Shown: positions 15,525 to 22,665 of the stretch, piece by piece
Numbering within the stretch: position 1 is the first letter of the stretch
Layout of the letters: each line of letters starts with the position of its first letter
NCBI GenBank assembly: GCA_963204815.1
Contig: CAUJHQ010000141.1
Coordinates: 1-39,594, forward strand
Length of the DNA stretch: 39,594 nucleotides
Reading direction: 5' to 3'
From: Pseudomonadota bacterium
Lineage (GTDB): Bacteria > Pseudomonadota > Gammaproteobacteria > Burkholderiales > Burkholderiaceae_C
Notes under the pieces: model-generated
Databases searched by the model: none
Seen by the model: the letters and a program-made list of their open reading frames with translations, nothing else
Told to the model about the DNA's origin: nothing
Made by a program: the position numbers and the translations under genes

Positions 15525-16499
15525 ATGTCCGCACGCACCTCGGGCTTCAAGTTACTGTGCTCGGCGCTGGCGCTGCTGGGCGCCGCGGCCACCGCGCAGG
15601 CGCAGGTCACGCTGAAGCTGGCCCACATCTACCCGCCGGGCAACATCTGGTACGAGACCGCCGAGGCCTATGCGAAGGCGGTCGAGGCGAAGAGTGGCGG
15701 CAAGGTCAAGATCGCGATCGCGCCCAACGGCAGCACCGGCGACTGGCCGGCGTCGATCGAAGGGCTGAAGATCGGCACCAACGACATCGTGCTGCAGAGC
15801 GTGGGCACGCTGGACCGCTACAACGTGGTTGCCGGCGTCGAGGCCTATCCGTACCTGATCCGCGACCTCGACCACTTCCGCAAGGTCTACTACGGCCCGG
15901 TCGGCGCCGAGTTGTTCGACGAGATCGCGAAGAAGACGAGCTTCCGCATCGTCGGCGCCGGCTACCGCGGCATGCGCCACATGAGCAGCAGCAAGCCGCT
16001 GCGCACGCTGGCCGACGTGAAGAGCCTGAAGCTGCGCGTGCCGCCGCTGAAGATCTACCGCATGACCTGGGACACGCTGGGCGCGAGCACGGTGCCGATG
16101 GGTGCGGCCGAGCTCTTCACGTCGCTGCAGCAGGGCGTGGTCGACGGCCAGGAGAACCCGCTCGAGGTCATCGAGTCGATGAAGTTCAACGAGGTGCAGA
16201 AGTACGTCGTCGAGACCGGCCACGTCAGCGGCGCGATGACCTGGATCTTCCACGAGCCGCGCCTGAAGCGCCTGCCCGACGACGTGCAGAAGCTGCTGAA
16301 GGAAGAGGGCGACGCCGCGATGCTCGCGGCCACCGAGCGCATGGCGAAGACCGAGGCGGACATCAAGACGCGCCTCACCGGCAAGGGCATGCAGTTCCAG
16401 GCCGTCGACCGCGGCGCGTTCGCGGCGGCGCTGGCGCCGATGAGCAAGGAGTTCCCCGAGATGGCGCCGTGGGTCGCGAAGATCCAGGCCGTGAAGTGA
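15525..16499 (+). CDS. dctP: TRAP transporter periplasmic receptor (second system)
   Basis: The 324-residue protein is a secreted DctP-type receptor. The signal peptide runs to about residue 27 (cut after AQA) and the mature protein begins QVTLKLAHIYPPGNIWY. The conserved central part has SLKLRVPPLKIYRMTWDTLG with the substrate-binding Arg, and GVVDGQENPLEVIESMKF, the TRAP motif. AAGGAG lies 7 bases before the ATG at 15525, which decides the start; an upstream in-frame ATG at 15486 falls before the palindrome and is rejected. First gene of a packed operon: the dctQ start overlaps its stop (GTGA). A carboxylate ligand is expected, and the downstream SDR and E1 genes suggest it also carries a hydroxyl or keto group. 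Confidence 0.93.
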   Translation: MSARTSGFKLLCSALALLGAAATAQAQVTLKLAHIYPPGNIWYETAEAYAKAVEAKSGGKVKIAIAPNGSTGDWPASIEGLKIGTNDIVLQSVGTLDRYNVVAGVEAYPYLIRDLDHFRKVYYGPVGAELFDEIAKKTSFRIVGAGYRGMRHMSSSKPLRTLADVKSLKLRVPPLKIYRMTWDTLGASTVPMGAAELFTSLQQGVVDGQENPLEVIESMKFNEVQKYVVETGHVSGAMTWIFHEPRLKRLPDDVQKLLKEEGDAAMLAATERMAKTEADIKTRLTGKGMQFQAVDRGAFAAALAPMSKEFPEMAPWVAKIQAVK

Positions 16500-16996
16500 C
16501 CCTCGAGTCGTTCGCGCGCGGCATCGAGCGCACGCTCGATGCCCTGCTGGGCTGCGCCATCGCGGTGATGGTGGGCTCCATGGTGTGGCAGGTCGCCGGC
16601 CGCTATGTCTTCGGCCACGCGCCGGGCTGGAGCGAGGAGCTCTCGCGCTACCTGATGCTATGGGTGACGATGCTCGGCGCCGCCGCCGCGCTGCGCAGCG
16701 GCGGCCACCTGTCGGTGACCGCGCTCGTCGACAGCCTGGGCGCGCGCGGCGTCGCCGTCGTGCTGGCACTGCGCGACGCGGTGGTCGTCATCGCCGCCGG
16801 GCTGCTCGCCTGGCAGGGTTTCTGGTTCGCCGAGCTCAACGGCGCGCAGGAGTCGGCGGCAATGGAGATCCCGATGACGGTGCCCTACGGCGCATTGCCG
16901 GTGGGCGCGGCGCTGATCGTCGTGATGGTCGTGCTGTCGCGCATGCTCGGTGCGCCGTTCGCCAGCCAGCCCGCGAGCGAGGAAAGCGTGTTCTAA
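16496..16996 (+). CDS. dctQ: TRAP transporter small membrane subunit (second system)
   Basis: The 166-residue protein has four hydrophobic spans. The first, LLGCAIAVMVGSMVWQVAGR, leads into YVFGHAPGWSEELSRYLMLW, which is the signature of the TRAP Q subunit (aromatic-rich, W-x-E-E). RSGGHLSVTALVD follows as the amphipathic link. The real start is GTG at 16496, overlapping the dctP stop in GTGA; no ATG gives a complete protein. Two bases separate its stop from the dctM start, so all three subunits are translated in step. It serves the same carrier as the flanking dctP and dctM. Confidence 0.9.
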   Translation: MTLESFARGIERTLDALLGCAIAVMVGSMVWQVAGRYVFGHAPGWSEELSRYLMLWVTMLGAAAALRSGGHLSVTALVDSLGARGVAVVLALRDAVVVIAAGLLAWQGFWFAELNGAQESAAMEIPMTVPYGALPVGAALIVVMVVLSRMLGAPFASQPASEESVF

Positions 16997-16998
16997 CC

Positions 16999-18285
16999 AT
17001 GTTGCTCGCAGTCATCCTCACGCTGCTGCTGACGGCCTGCCTGCTGCTGGCGGTGCCGGTGGGTTTCAGCCTGCTGGCCGCCGGCGCGGCGACGATCGCC
17101 TGGGTCGGCGACATCCCGCTGATGGCGGTGCCCCAGCAGGTGGTGGGTGGTGTCGACAACCTGCTGCTGCTGGCGATCCCGTTCTTCCTGCTCGCCGGCG
17201 ACCTGATGAACAGCGGCGGCATCACGCAGCGCCTGCTCGACTTCACGAACGCGCTCGTCGGCCGCTTCCGCGGCGGGCTGGCGCTGAGCAACGTGGCCTC
17301 GGCGACCGTCATGTCCGGCATCTCGGGCTCGGCGGTGGCCGACACCAGTGCGCTCGGCCGCGTGCTGATCCCGGCGATGGTGAAGGAGGGCTACTCGCGC
17401 GGCTTCGCCGCCGCGCTGACGGCGGCCGCCAACATCGTCGGGCCGATCATTCCGCCGTCGATCACCTTCGTGCTGATCGGCGTGCTGACCAACCTGTCGA
17501 TCACGAAGCTGTTCCTCGCCGGCGTCGTGCCGGGCGTGCTGTACAGCGTGGCGATGGCGATCACCGCGTACACGATCTCGCGCCGCCGCGGCTACCCGGT
17601 GCACGCCGGCGCGAGCCTGGCCGAGGTCGGCCGCGCGTTCCGCGCCGCGTTCTGGGCGCTGCTGATGCCGGTGCTGATCCTCACCGGCATCCGCACCGGC
17701 GTCTTCAACGTCACGGAATGCTCGGCGATCGCGGTGCTGTACGCGCTGGTGGTCGGCCGCTTCGTCTACCGCGAACTGACGCTCGTGCACGTGTGGCAGG
17801 CGCTGGTGCGCACGGGCCGCGCCACCGCGATCGTGATGATCGTGCTCGGCGGCGCGCAGGTCGTGGCCTGGCTGCTGGCCTACCAGAACATCCCGCAGGC
17901 GGTGGCCGACTGGATGCTCGGCGCCATCCACTACCCCTGGCTCTTCCTGCTGACGGTGAACGTGCTGCTGCTGCTGGTGGGCACCTTCATGGAGAACGGG
18001 CCGGCGCTCGTCATCCTGACGCCGGTGCTGTACCCGATCGCGGCCAAGTTCGGCATCGACCCGTACCACTTCTCGATGATCGTCGCCGTCAACCTGGTGC
18101 TGGGCCTGATCACGCCGCCGGTGGCGATCAGCCTGTCGATCGGCGCCGTCATCGCCGGCGCGCCCCAGCGCGAGGTCACGCGCGAGGTGCTGCCCTTCCT
18201 GGCCGCCGCCGTTGGCGTGCTGCTGCTCATCACCTACGTGCCGGCGGTCAGCCTGGCCGTGCCGCACCTGCTGGGGGTCAAGTGA
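16999..18285 (+). CDS. dctM: TRAP transporter large membrane subunit (second system)
   Basis: The 428-residue, roughly 12-span M subunit shows LLLAIPFFLLAGDLMNSGGI, then SGISGSAVADTSALGRVLIP, then ANIVGPIIPPSITFVLIGVL, and near the C-terminus LITPPVAISLSIGAVIAGAP. These are the conserved hairpin and substrate-site segments of the family. It resembles the DctM of sialic-acid and dicarboxylate TRAP systems equally, so the substrate is open. The ATG at 16999 lies 2 bp after the dctQ stop. The 3' end overlaps the short-chain dehydrogenase start (GTGA at 18282-18285), which ties the transporter to the enzyme genes and supports a catabolic role for the imported compound. Confidence 0.93.
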   Translation: MLLAVILTLLLTACLLLAVPVGFSLLAAGAATIAWVGDIPLMAVPQQVVGGVDNLLLLAIPFFLLAGDLMNSGGITQRLLDFTNALVGRFRGGLALSNVASATVMSGISGSAVADTSALGRVLIPAMVKEGYSRGFAAALTAAANIVGPIIPPSITFVLIGVLTNLSITKLFLAGVVPGVLYSVAMAITAYTISRRRGYPVHAGASLAEVGRAFRAAFWALLMPVLILTGIRTGVFNVTECSAIAVLYALVVGRFVYRELTLVHVWQALVRTGRATAIVMIVLGGAQVVAWLLAYQNIPQAVADWMLGAIHYPWLFLLTVNVLLLLVGTFMENGPALVILTPVLYPIAAKFGIDPYHFSMIVAVNLVLGLITPPVAISLSIGAVIAGAPQREVTREVLPFLAAAVGVLLLITYVPAVSLAVPHLLGVK

Positions 18286-19088
18286 ACATCGCTGCCAAGG
18301 AGGGCTCGCTCGCGGGCCGCGTGGCGCTCGTCTTCGGCGCCGGCTCGTCGGGCCCGGGCTGGGGCAACGGCAAGGCCACCGCGGTGACCTTCGCACGCGC
18401 TGGCGCGACCGTGATCGCGATCGACATCCAGGCCGACGCCGCCGAGGAGACGCGCGCGCTGATCGCCGCCGAGGGCGGCCATGCCGAGGCGCGGGTCTGC
18501 GACGTCACGCGGTCGGTGCAGGTGCAGGCGCTGGTGGACGACGTGGCGGCGCGCCACGGCCGCATCGACGTGCTGCACAACAACGTCGGCATCACCGTGA
18601 TGGGCGGCGTGCTGGAGGAGAGCGAGGAGAGCTTCAAGCGCGTGCTCGACATCAACCTGACGAGCGCCTTCCTCACCTGCAAGCACGTGCTGCCGCACAT
18701 GCTGGCGCGCGGCAAGGGCGCGATCGTCAACGTGTCCTCGCTCGCGTCCATCCGCTACAGCTACCCGTACGTCTCGTACCAGGCCAGCAAGGCGGGGCTG
18801 AACCAGCTCACACAGGCGGTGGCGCTGCAGTACGCGAAGCAGGGCATCCGCGCCAACGCGATCCTGCCGGGCATGATCGACACGCCGCTGATCTACCGCC
18901 AGATCGCCGGCCAGTACGATAGCGCCGAGGCGATGCGTGCGGCGCGCAACGCCAAGACGCCGATGGGCCGCCAGGGCACGGCATGGGATATCGCCAACGC
19001 CGCGCTCTTCCTTGCCAGCGACGCCGCCGACTACATCACCGGCGTGTGCCTGCCGGTGGACGGTGGCCTCGGCTGCATGGCGATCTGA
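18282..19088 (+). CDS. Short-chain dehydrogenase/reductase (SDR)
   Basis: The 268-residue cytoplasmic enzyme oxidises or reduces an alcohol/ketone pair with NAD(P). The cofactor loop is VFGAGSSGPGWGNGKATAVT (residues 18-37), a longer variant of the usual TGxxxGxG. AIDIQADAAEETR places an acidic residue after the second strand, which favours NAD over NADP. HNNVGI is the NNAG-type motif. Catalysis is by Ser153 (NVSS), Tyr166 and Lys170 (YQASK). The C-terminus DYITGVCLPVDGGLGCMAI is typical of classical SDRs. The start is GTG at 18282, coupled to the dctM stop. Given its neighbours it probably oxidises the imported hydroxy acid before the E1 enzyme acts; the substrate is not known. Confidence 0.92.
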   Translation: MNIAAKEGSLAGRVALVFGAGSSGPGWGNGKATAVTFARAGATVIAIDIQADAAEETRALIAAEGGHAEARVCDVTRSVQVQALVDDVAARHGRIDVLHNNVGITVMGGVLEESEESFKRVLDINLTSAFLTCKHVLPHMLARGKGAIVNVSSLASIRYSYPYVSYQASKAGLNQLTQAVALQYAKQGIRANAILPGMIDTPLIYRQIAGQYDSAEAMRAARNAKTPMGRQGTAWDIANAALFLASDAADYITGVCLPVDGGLGCMAI

Positions 19089-19123
19089 CCGACGACACGA
19101 CACACACGAGGACCGCACCCCCG

Positions 19124-20134
19124 ATGGAAGCGAAAGACTTCGCGGCGCTGTACCGCACGATGCTGCGGATCCGCGCGTTCGAGAACGCGGCCGAGGCCGC
19201 CAGCCAGGGCGGCGTCAGCGCCTACGGCAAGTCGGCCGATGGCAGCGCCAAGGTGCGCGGGCCGCTGCACCTGTCGACCGGCCAGGAAGCGGTGCCGGCC
19301 GGCGTCTGCGCGCACCTGCGGCGCGACGACTACCTGACCTCCACCCACCGCGGCCACGGCCACACGCTGGCCAAGGGCGCCGACCTGCAGCGCATGATGG
19401 CCGAGCTGTTCGGCAAGGCCACCGGCTTCAACGGCGGCAAGGGCGGCTCGATGCACATCGCCGACTTCTCGGTCGGCATGCTGGGCGCCAACGGCGTCGT
19501 CGCCGCGGGCCTGCCGATCGCGGTGGGCGCCGCGCATGCGCAGAAGCTGCAGCAGCGCGACGCCATGACCGCCTGCTTCTTCGGCGACGGCGCCATCAAC
19601 CGCGGCCCCTTCCTCGAAGCGCTGAACTGGGCCCAGGTCTACGCGCTGCCGGTGCTCTTCGTCTGCGAGGACAACCGCTGGAGCGCCACCACCGCCAGCG
19701 GGCCGATGATCGCCGGCGACGGTGCCGCCGCGCGCGCCGCCAGCCTGGGCATCGCGGCGCTGCAGGTCGACGGCAACGACGTGCTGGCCGTGCACGAAGC
19801 CGCCGGCCGCCTCGTCGCCGAGGTGCGCGGCGGCAGCGGCCCGCGCCTGCTGCACGCCATCACCTACCGCGTGAAGGGCCACGTCTCGGTCGACCCGGCC
19901 GCCTACCGCGACCCGCAGGAACTGGCCGCGGCGCTGAAGACCGACCCGATCGCGCGGGCGCGCGCACGCTACGTCGCGCTGCCCGGCGCGAGCACGGCGG
20001 CACTGGACCAGGTCGAGGCCGAGGCGCACGCCGAGGTCGAGGCCGCGCTCGCCGCCGCCGCCGCCGCGCCGTGGCCCGAGGCCGCCGCCGCGTTCACCGA
20101 CGTGCAGACCACCGGAGCCGGCCAATGGCGCTGA
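19124..20134 (+). CDS. Thiamine-diphosphate dehydrogenase E1 component, alpha subunit
   Basis: The 336-residue protein matches the alpha subunits of acetoin, pyruvate and branched-chain 2-oxoacid dehydrogenases. Landmarks are STHRGHGHTLAKGADLQRMM, then GFNGGKGGSMHIAD, and the thiamine-diphosphate motif from GDGAINRG (residues 154-161) to CEDNRW (ending at Asn184), 30 residues apart as required. The usual ENN at that end is EDN here. The cofactor-loop region reads YRVKGHVSVDPAAYRD. Acetoin dehydrogenase is the closest family I recognise (acoA-like), but identity is not proven. Together with the beta subunit it would decarboxylate or cleave a keto substrate and pass the acyl group to an E2 lipoyl domain; no E2 or E3 gene follows. 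The stop overlaps the beta-subunit start by 10 bp. Confidence 0.9.
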   Translation: MEAKDFAALYRTMLRIRAFENAAEAASQGGVSAYGKSADGSAKVRGPLHLSTGQEAVPAGVCAHLRRDDYLTSTHRGHGHTLAKGADLQRMMAELFGKATGFNGGKGGSMHIADFSVGMLGANGVVAAGLPIAVGAAHAQKLQQRDAMTACFFGDGAINRGPFLEALNWAQVYALPVLFVCEDNRWSATTASGPMIAGDGAAARAASLGIAALQVDGNDVLAVHEAAGRLVAEVRGGSGPRLLHAITYRVKGHVSVDPAAYRDPQELAAALKTDPIARARARYVALPGASTAALDQVEAEAHAEVEAALAAAAAAPWPEAAAAFTDVQTTGAGQWR

Positions 20135-21081
20135 TGACGTATGCCGAGGCCGCGGTGCTCGCCGTCGGCCAGGCGATGGAAGCCGACCCGAAGGTCGTCG
20201 TGCTCGGCGAAGACGTCGGCCGCGGCGGCATCTTCGGCCAGTACAAGGGCCTTCAGGCGCGCTTCGGCGCCGCACGCGTGATCGACACGCCGATCAGCGA
20301 GGCCGCGATCCTGGGCGCCGGTGTCGGCATGGCGCTCGCCGGGCTGCGGCCCGTGGTGGAGATGCGCGTCGTCGACTTCGCGCTCTGCGGCATGGACGAG
20401 ATGGTCAACCAGGCGGCGAAGAACCGCTTCATGTTCGGCGGCCAGGGCCGCGTGCCGATGGTGGTGCGCATGCCGATCGGCATCTGGGACGCGTCGGCCG
20501 CGCAGCATTCGCAGTCGTTCGAGAGCTGGTTCGCGCACCTGCCGGGCGTCGTCGTCGTCTGCCCCGGCACGCCGCAGGACAACTACTCGATGTTGCGCGC
20601 CGCGCTCGCCTGCGGCGACCCGGTGGTCTACATGGAGCACAAGGCGCTGTGGGGCGCCACTGGCGAGGTCGACGAAGCCGTCACCGCCGAGCTCGGCCGC
20701 GCGCACACGCGGCGCCGCGGCACCCAGCTCACGGTGGTCAGCTGGAGCCGCCAAGTGCAGGCCTGCGCCGAGGCCTGCGAGCAGCTGGCGCGCGAAGGCG
20801 TCGATGCCGAGCTGATCGACCTGCGTTGCATCTGGCCCTGGGACCGCGACGCGGTGCTCGCCTCCTGCGCGCGCACCGGCCACCTGCTGGTGGTGCACGA
20901 AGCGGTGCAGGCCGCGGGCTTCGGCGCCGAGGTGGCGGCCACCGCCGCCGAGGCGCTGGGCTGCAAGGTGCGGCGCCTGGGCGCGCCGCGCATCCCGGTC
21001 GGCTACGCGCCGGTGCTGGAAGCGCAGTCGCGCGTGGCCGTGGCCGACATCGTGGCCGCGGCGCGCGCGCTGCGCGCCTGA
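20125..21081 (+). CDS. Thiamine-diphosphate dehydrogenase E1 component, beta subunit
   Basis: The 318-residue protein is the partner of the alpha subunit and completes the alpha2beta2 E1. VVVLGEDVGRGGIFGQYKGL carries the glutamate that activates thiamine. VIDTPISEAAILGAGVGMAL follows as in all E1 beta chains. The QHSQSFESWFAHLPGVVVVC segment has the conserved His that contacts the cofactor and substrate. LIDLRCIWPWDRDAVLAS and HEAVQAAGFGAEVA mark the C-terminal transketolase-like domain. Length and motifs fit the AcoB/PdhB group. The ATG at 20125 overlaps the alpha gene by 10 bp. It is the last gene of the operon and ends one base before the convergent lipoprotein gene. Confidence 0.9.
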   Translation: MALMTYAEAAVLAVGQAMEADPKVVVLGEDVGRGGIFGQYKGLQARFGAARVIDTPISEAAILGAGVGMALAGLRPVVEMRVVDFALCGMDEMVNQAAKNRFMFGGQGRVPMVVRMPIGIWDASAAQHSQSFESWFAHLPGVVVVCPGTPQDNYSMLRAALACGDPVVYMEHKALWGATGEVDEAVTAELGRAHTRRRGTQLTVVSWSRQVQACAEACEQLAREGVDAELIDLRCIWPWDRDAVLASCARTGHLLVVHEAVQAAGFGAEVAATAAEALGCKVRRLGAPRIPVGYAPVLEAQSRVAVADIVAAARALRA

Positions 21082-21082
21082 G

Positions 21083-22543
21083 CTACGACTTCCTGCCGAT
21101 CGCCGTGTAGAGCTCGGTGATCGGCACCACGCGCCCGTGCAGCGGCGCGATGCGCTCGACCGCCAGGCCCAGGCGCTCGAAGTTCTGCACCAGGTTCACG
21201 TGGTTCGCGTTCGGCACCGGCGGCGGCGCGCTGTTCGGTGCGCCCGGCGTGTAGGCGTCGGCCTGGATCGCGATCTTCTCCTTCGGCAGCCAGACGAGCA
21301 GGAAGCCCTGCGCGTGGATGCTGCCCTGCATCTCGTGGACCTCGACCGTGCGCGTGCCGTCGGCGATGACGTGCTTGCCGCTGACGCCGGTGATGCTGGG
21401 CGCGCGTCCGCTCTGCGCCAGGCTGTCGGGCGCGACCCGGTTCGGGTTCGCGAAGAGGCGCTCGAAGTAGGGCTTGGCCATGCCGCTCGTCACCAGCCCG
21501 GCGCCCTGCGACACCGCGTAGCGCAGGCCGCCCGCGTGGTCGAAGTGGTGGTGCGAGTTGATCACCGTGCGCACGCGCTTGCCCGCCACCAACTCGTTCG
21601 CCTTCGCGAAGACGGCGGCGGCGCGGCCGTCGTAGAGCGGGCTCTCGACGAGCACGATGTGGTCGGCCATCTCGATGGCCACGCTGTTGTGCGAGCCGCC
21701 GGCGATGAACCACACGCCGTCGGCCACCTTCTCGGCGCTGGCGTTCTCCTTGAAGCCGCGCACGTTGTCGGGCACCGCGATGTCGGCAGGTGCGTTCGCC
21801 TTCACGTCCTGCACGGCGACGTCGAGCACCTCGAAGGCGCCCGCGCTCTGGCGGATGCGCATCGGGAACTTCAGGCCGGCGACGTCCTTGTAGTCGGCAA
21901 AGCGCGTCACGACCTCGGTGTCGCCCATCACCGGGTGCGGCAGGCGCGAGTCGATGCGCGGCACGGTGCCGCGGGCGTCGACGTAGACGGTGGCCGACAG
22001 CCGGTTCGGCACCGTGAAGCGCAGCGCGGTGACGGCCTGGCCGTCGACCGTCGCGGCGCTCGCGGTGGCGCCGTGGCGCTTGGCGGCGGCGATGGCGCCC
22101 TGCGGCGTCGTCGTCCAGAGGTCGTGGATGCGCGCCTCCAGCGCCACCGGTGCCGGCGCGGCGGCGTTGCCGGCGGCGTTCCAGGCCCAGTTCTCGCGTG
22201 CGAAGCCGGTGACGCGCGCCTCGCCCTGGCCCATCAGCGGCGTCGCGCCGCCGCCGTTGGGTTCGCTGCGGCCGCGCGCGAAGTCTTCGCGGAAGGCGCC
22301 GTTCTCGAGGTCGACCACGCGCGTGAGCACGGAGTAGTTGAGCCCCGGCCAGGCCATGCCCGGTTGCCAGGCCTGGCCGAAGGTGCCGCCACTGCCGCGG
22401 GCGCTGAACTGGATCGTCTTCACGCCGACCGCGCCCAGCGTCTGTTCGGCCTGGCGCAGCACGGCCTGGGCGTCGGGGGCCGGTGAACTGGCGCAGCCGG
22501 CGACCAGCACAGCGGCGAGGGTGAGCGATGAACGCGTGAACAT
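21083..22543 (-). CDS. Metallo-beta-lactamase-fold lipoprotein
   Basis: The 486-residue protein has a lipoprotein signal ending LAAVLVAGC, with Cys17 as the lipid-modified residue, so it is anchored in the envelope. Residues 25-260 form a beta-rich N-terminal part without a family I recognise. From about residue 270 comes a metallo-beta-lactamase fold: VWFIAGGSHNSVAIEMADHI, the metal motif HHHFDH (331-336), and a late PLHGRVVP that supplies another metal ligand. The fold hydrolyses many esters, amides or thioesters, so the substrate is open; beta-lactam hydrolysis is not implied. GGAG-like CCGGAG lies before the ATG at 22543. It follows the gene for PBP1A (122 bp, same strand) and converges with the E1 beta gene. 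Confidence 0.85.
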   Translation of the reverse strand: MFTRSSLTLAAVLVAGCASSPAPDAQAVLRQAEQTLGAVGVKTIQFSARGSGGTFGQAWQPGMAWPGLNYSVLTRVVDLENGAFREDFARGRSEPNGGGATPLMGQGEARVTGFARENWAWNAAGNAAAPAPVALEARIHDLWTTTPQGAIAAAKRHGATASAATVDGQAVTALRFTVPNRLSATVYVDARGTVPRIDSRLPHPVMGDTEVVTRFADYKDVAGLKFPMRIRQSAGAFEVLDVAVQDVKANAPADIAVPDNVRGFKENASAEKVADGVWFIAGGSHNSVAIEMADHIVLVESPLYDGRAAAVFAKANELVAGKRVRTVINSHHHFDHAGGLRYAVSQGAGLVTSGMAKPYFERLFANPNRVAPDSLAQSGRAPSITGVSGKHVIADGTRTVEVHEMQGSIHAQGFLLVWLPKEKIAIQADAYTPGAPNSAPPPVPNANHVNLVQNFERLGLAVERIAPLHGRVVPITELYTAIGRKS

Positions 22544-22665
22544 GGCGGGCTCCGGTGGGACACGACGCCCGCGAGGCTTGCATCGGCGCGCTGCCGAGAC
22601 CATCGGTGCTTGCCCGCCGCGGCTGGCGGAAGAAACGAGCGGCTTCGCGCGTAGCGCCGCCGCGC

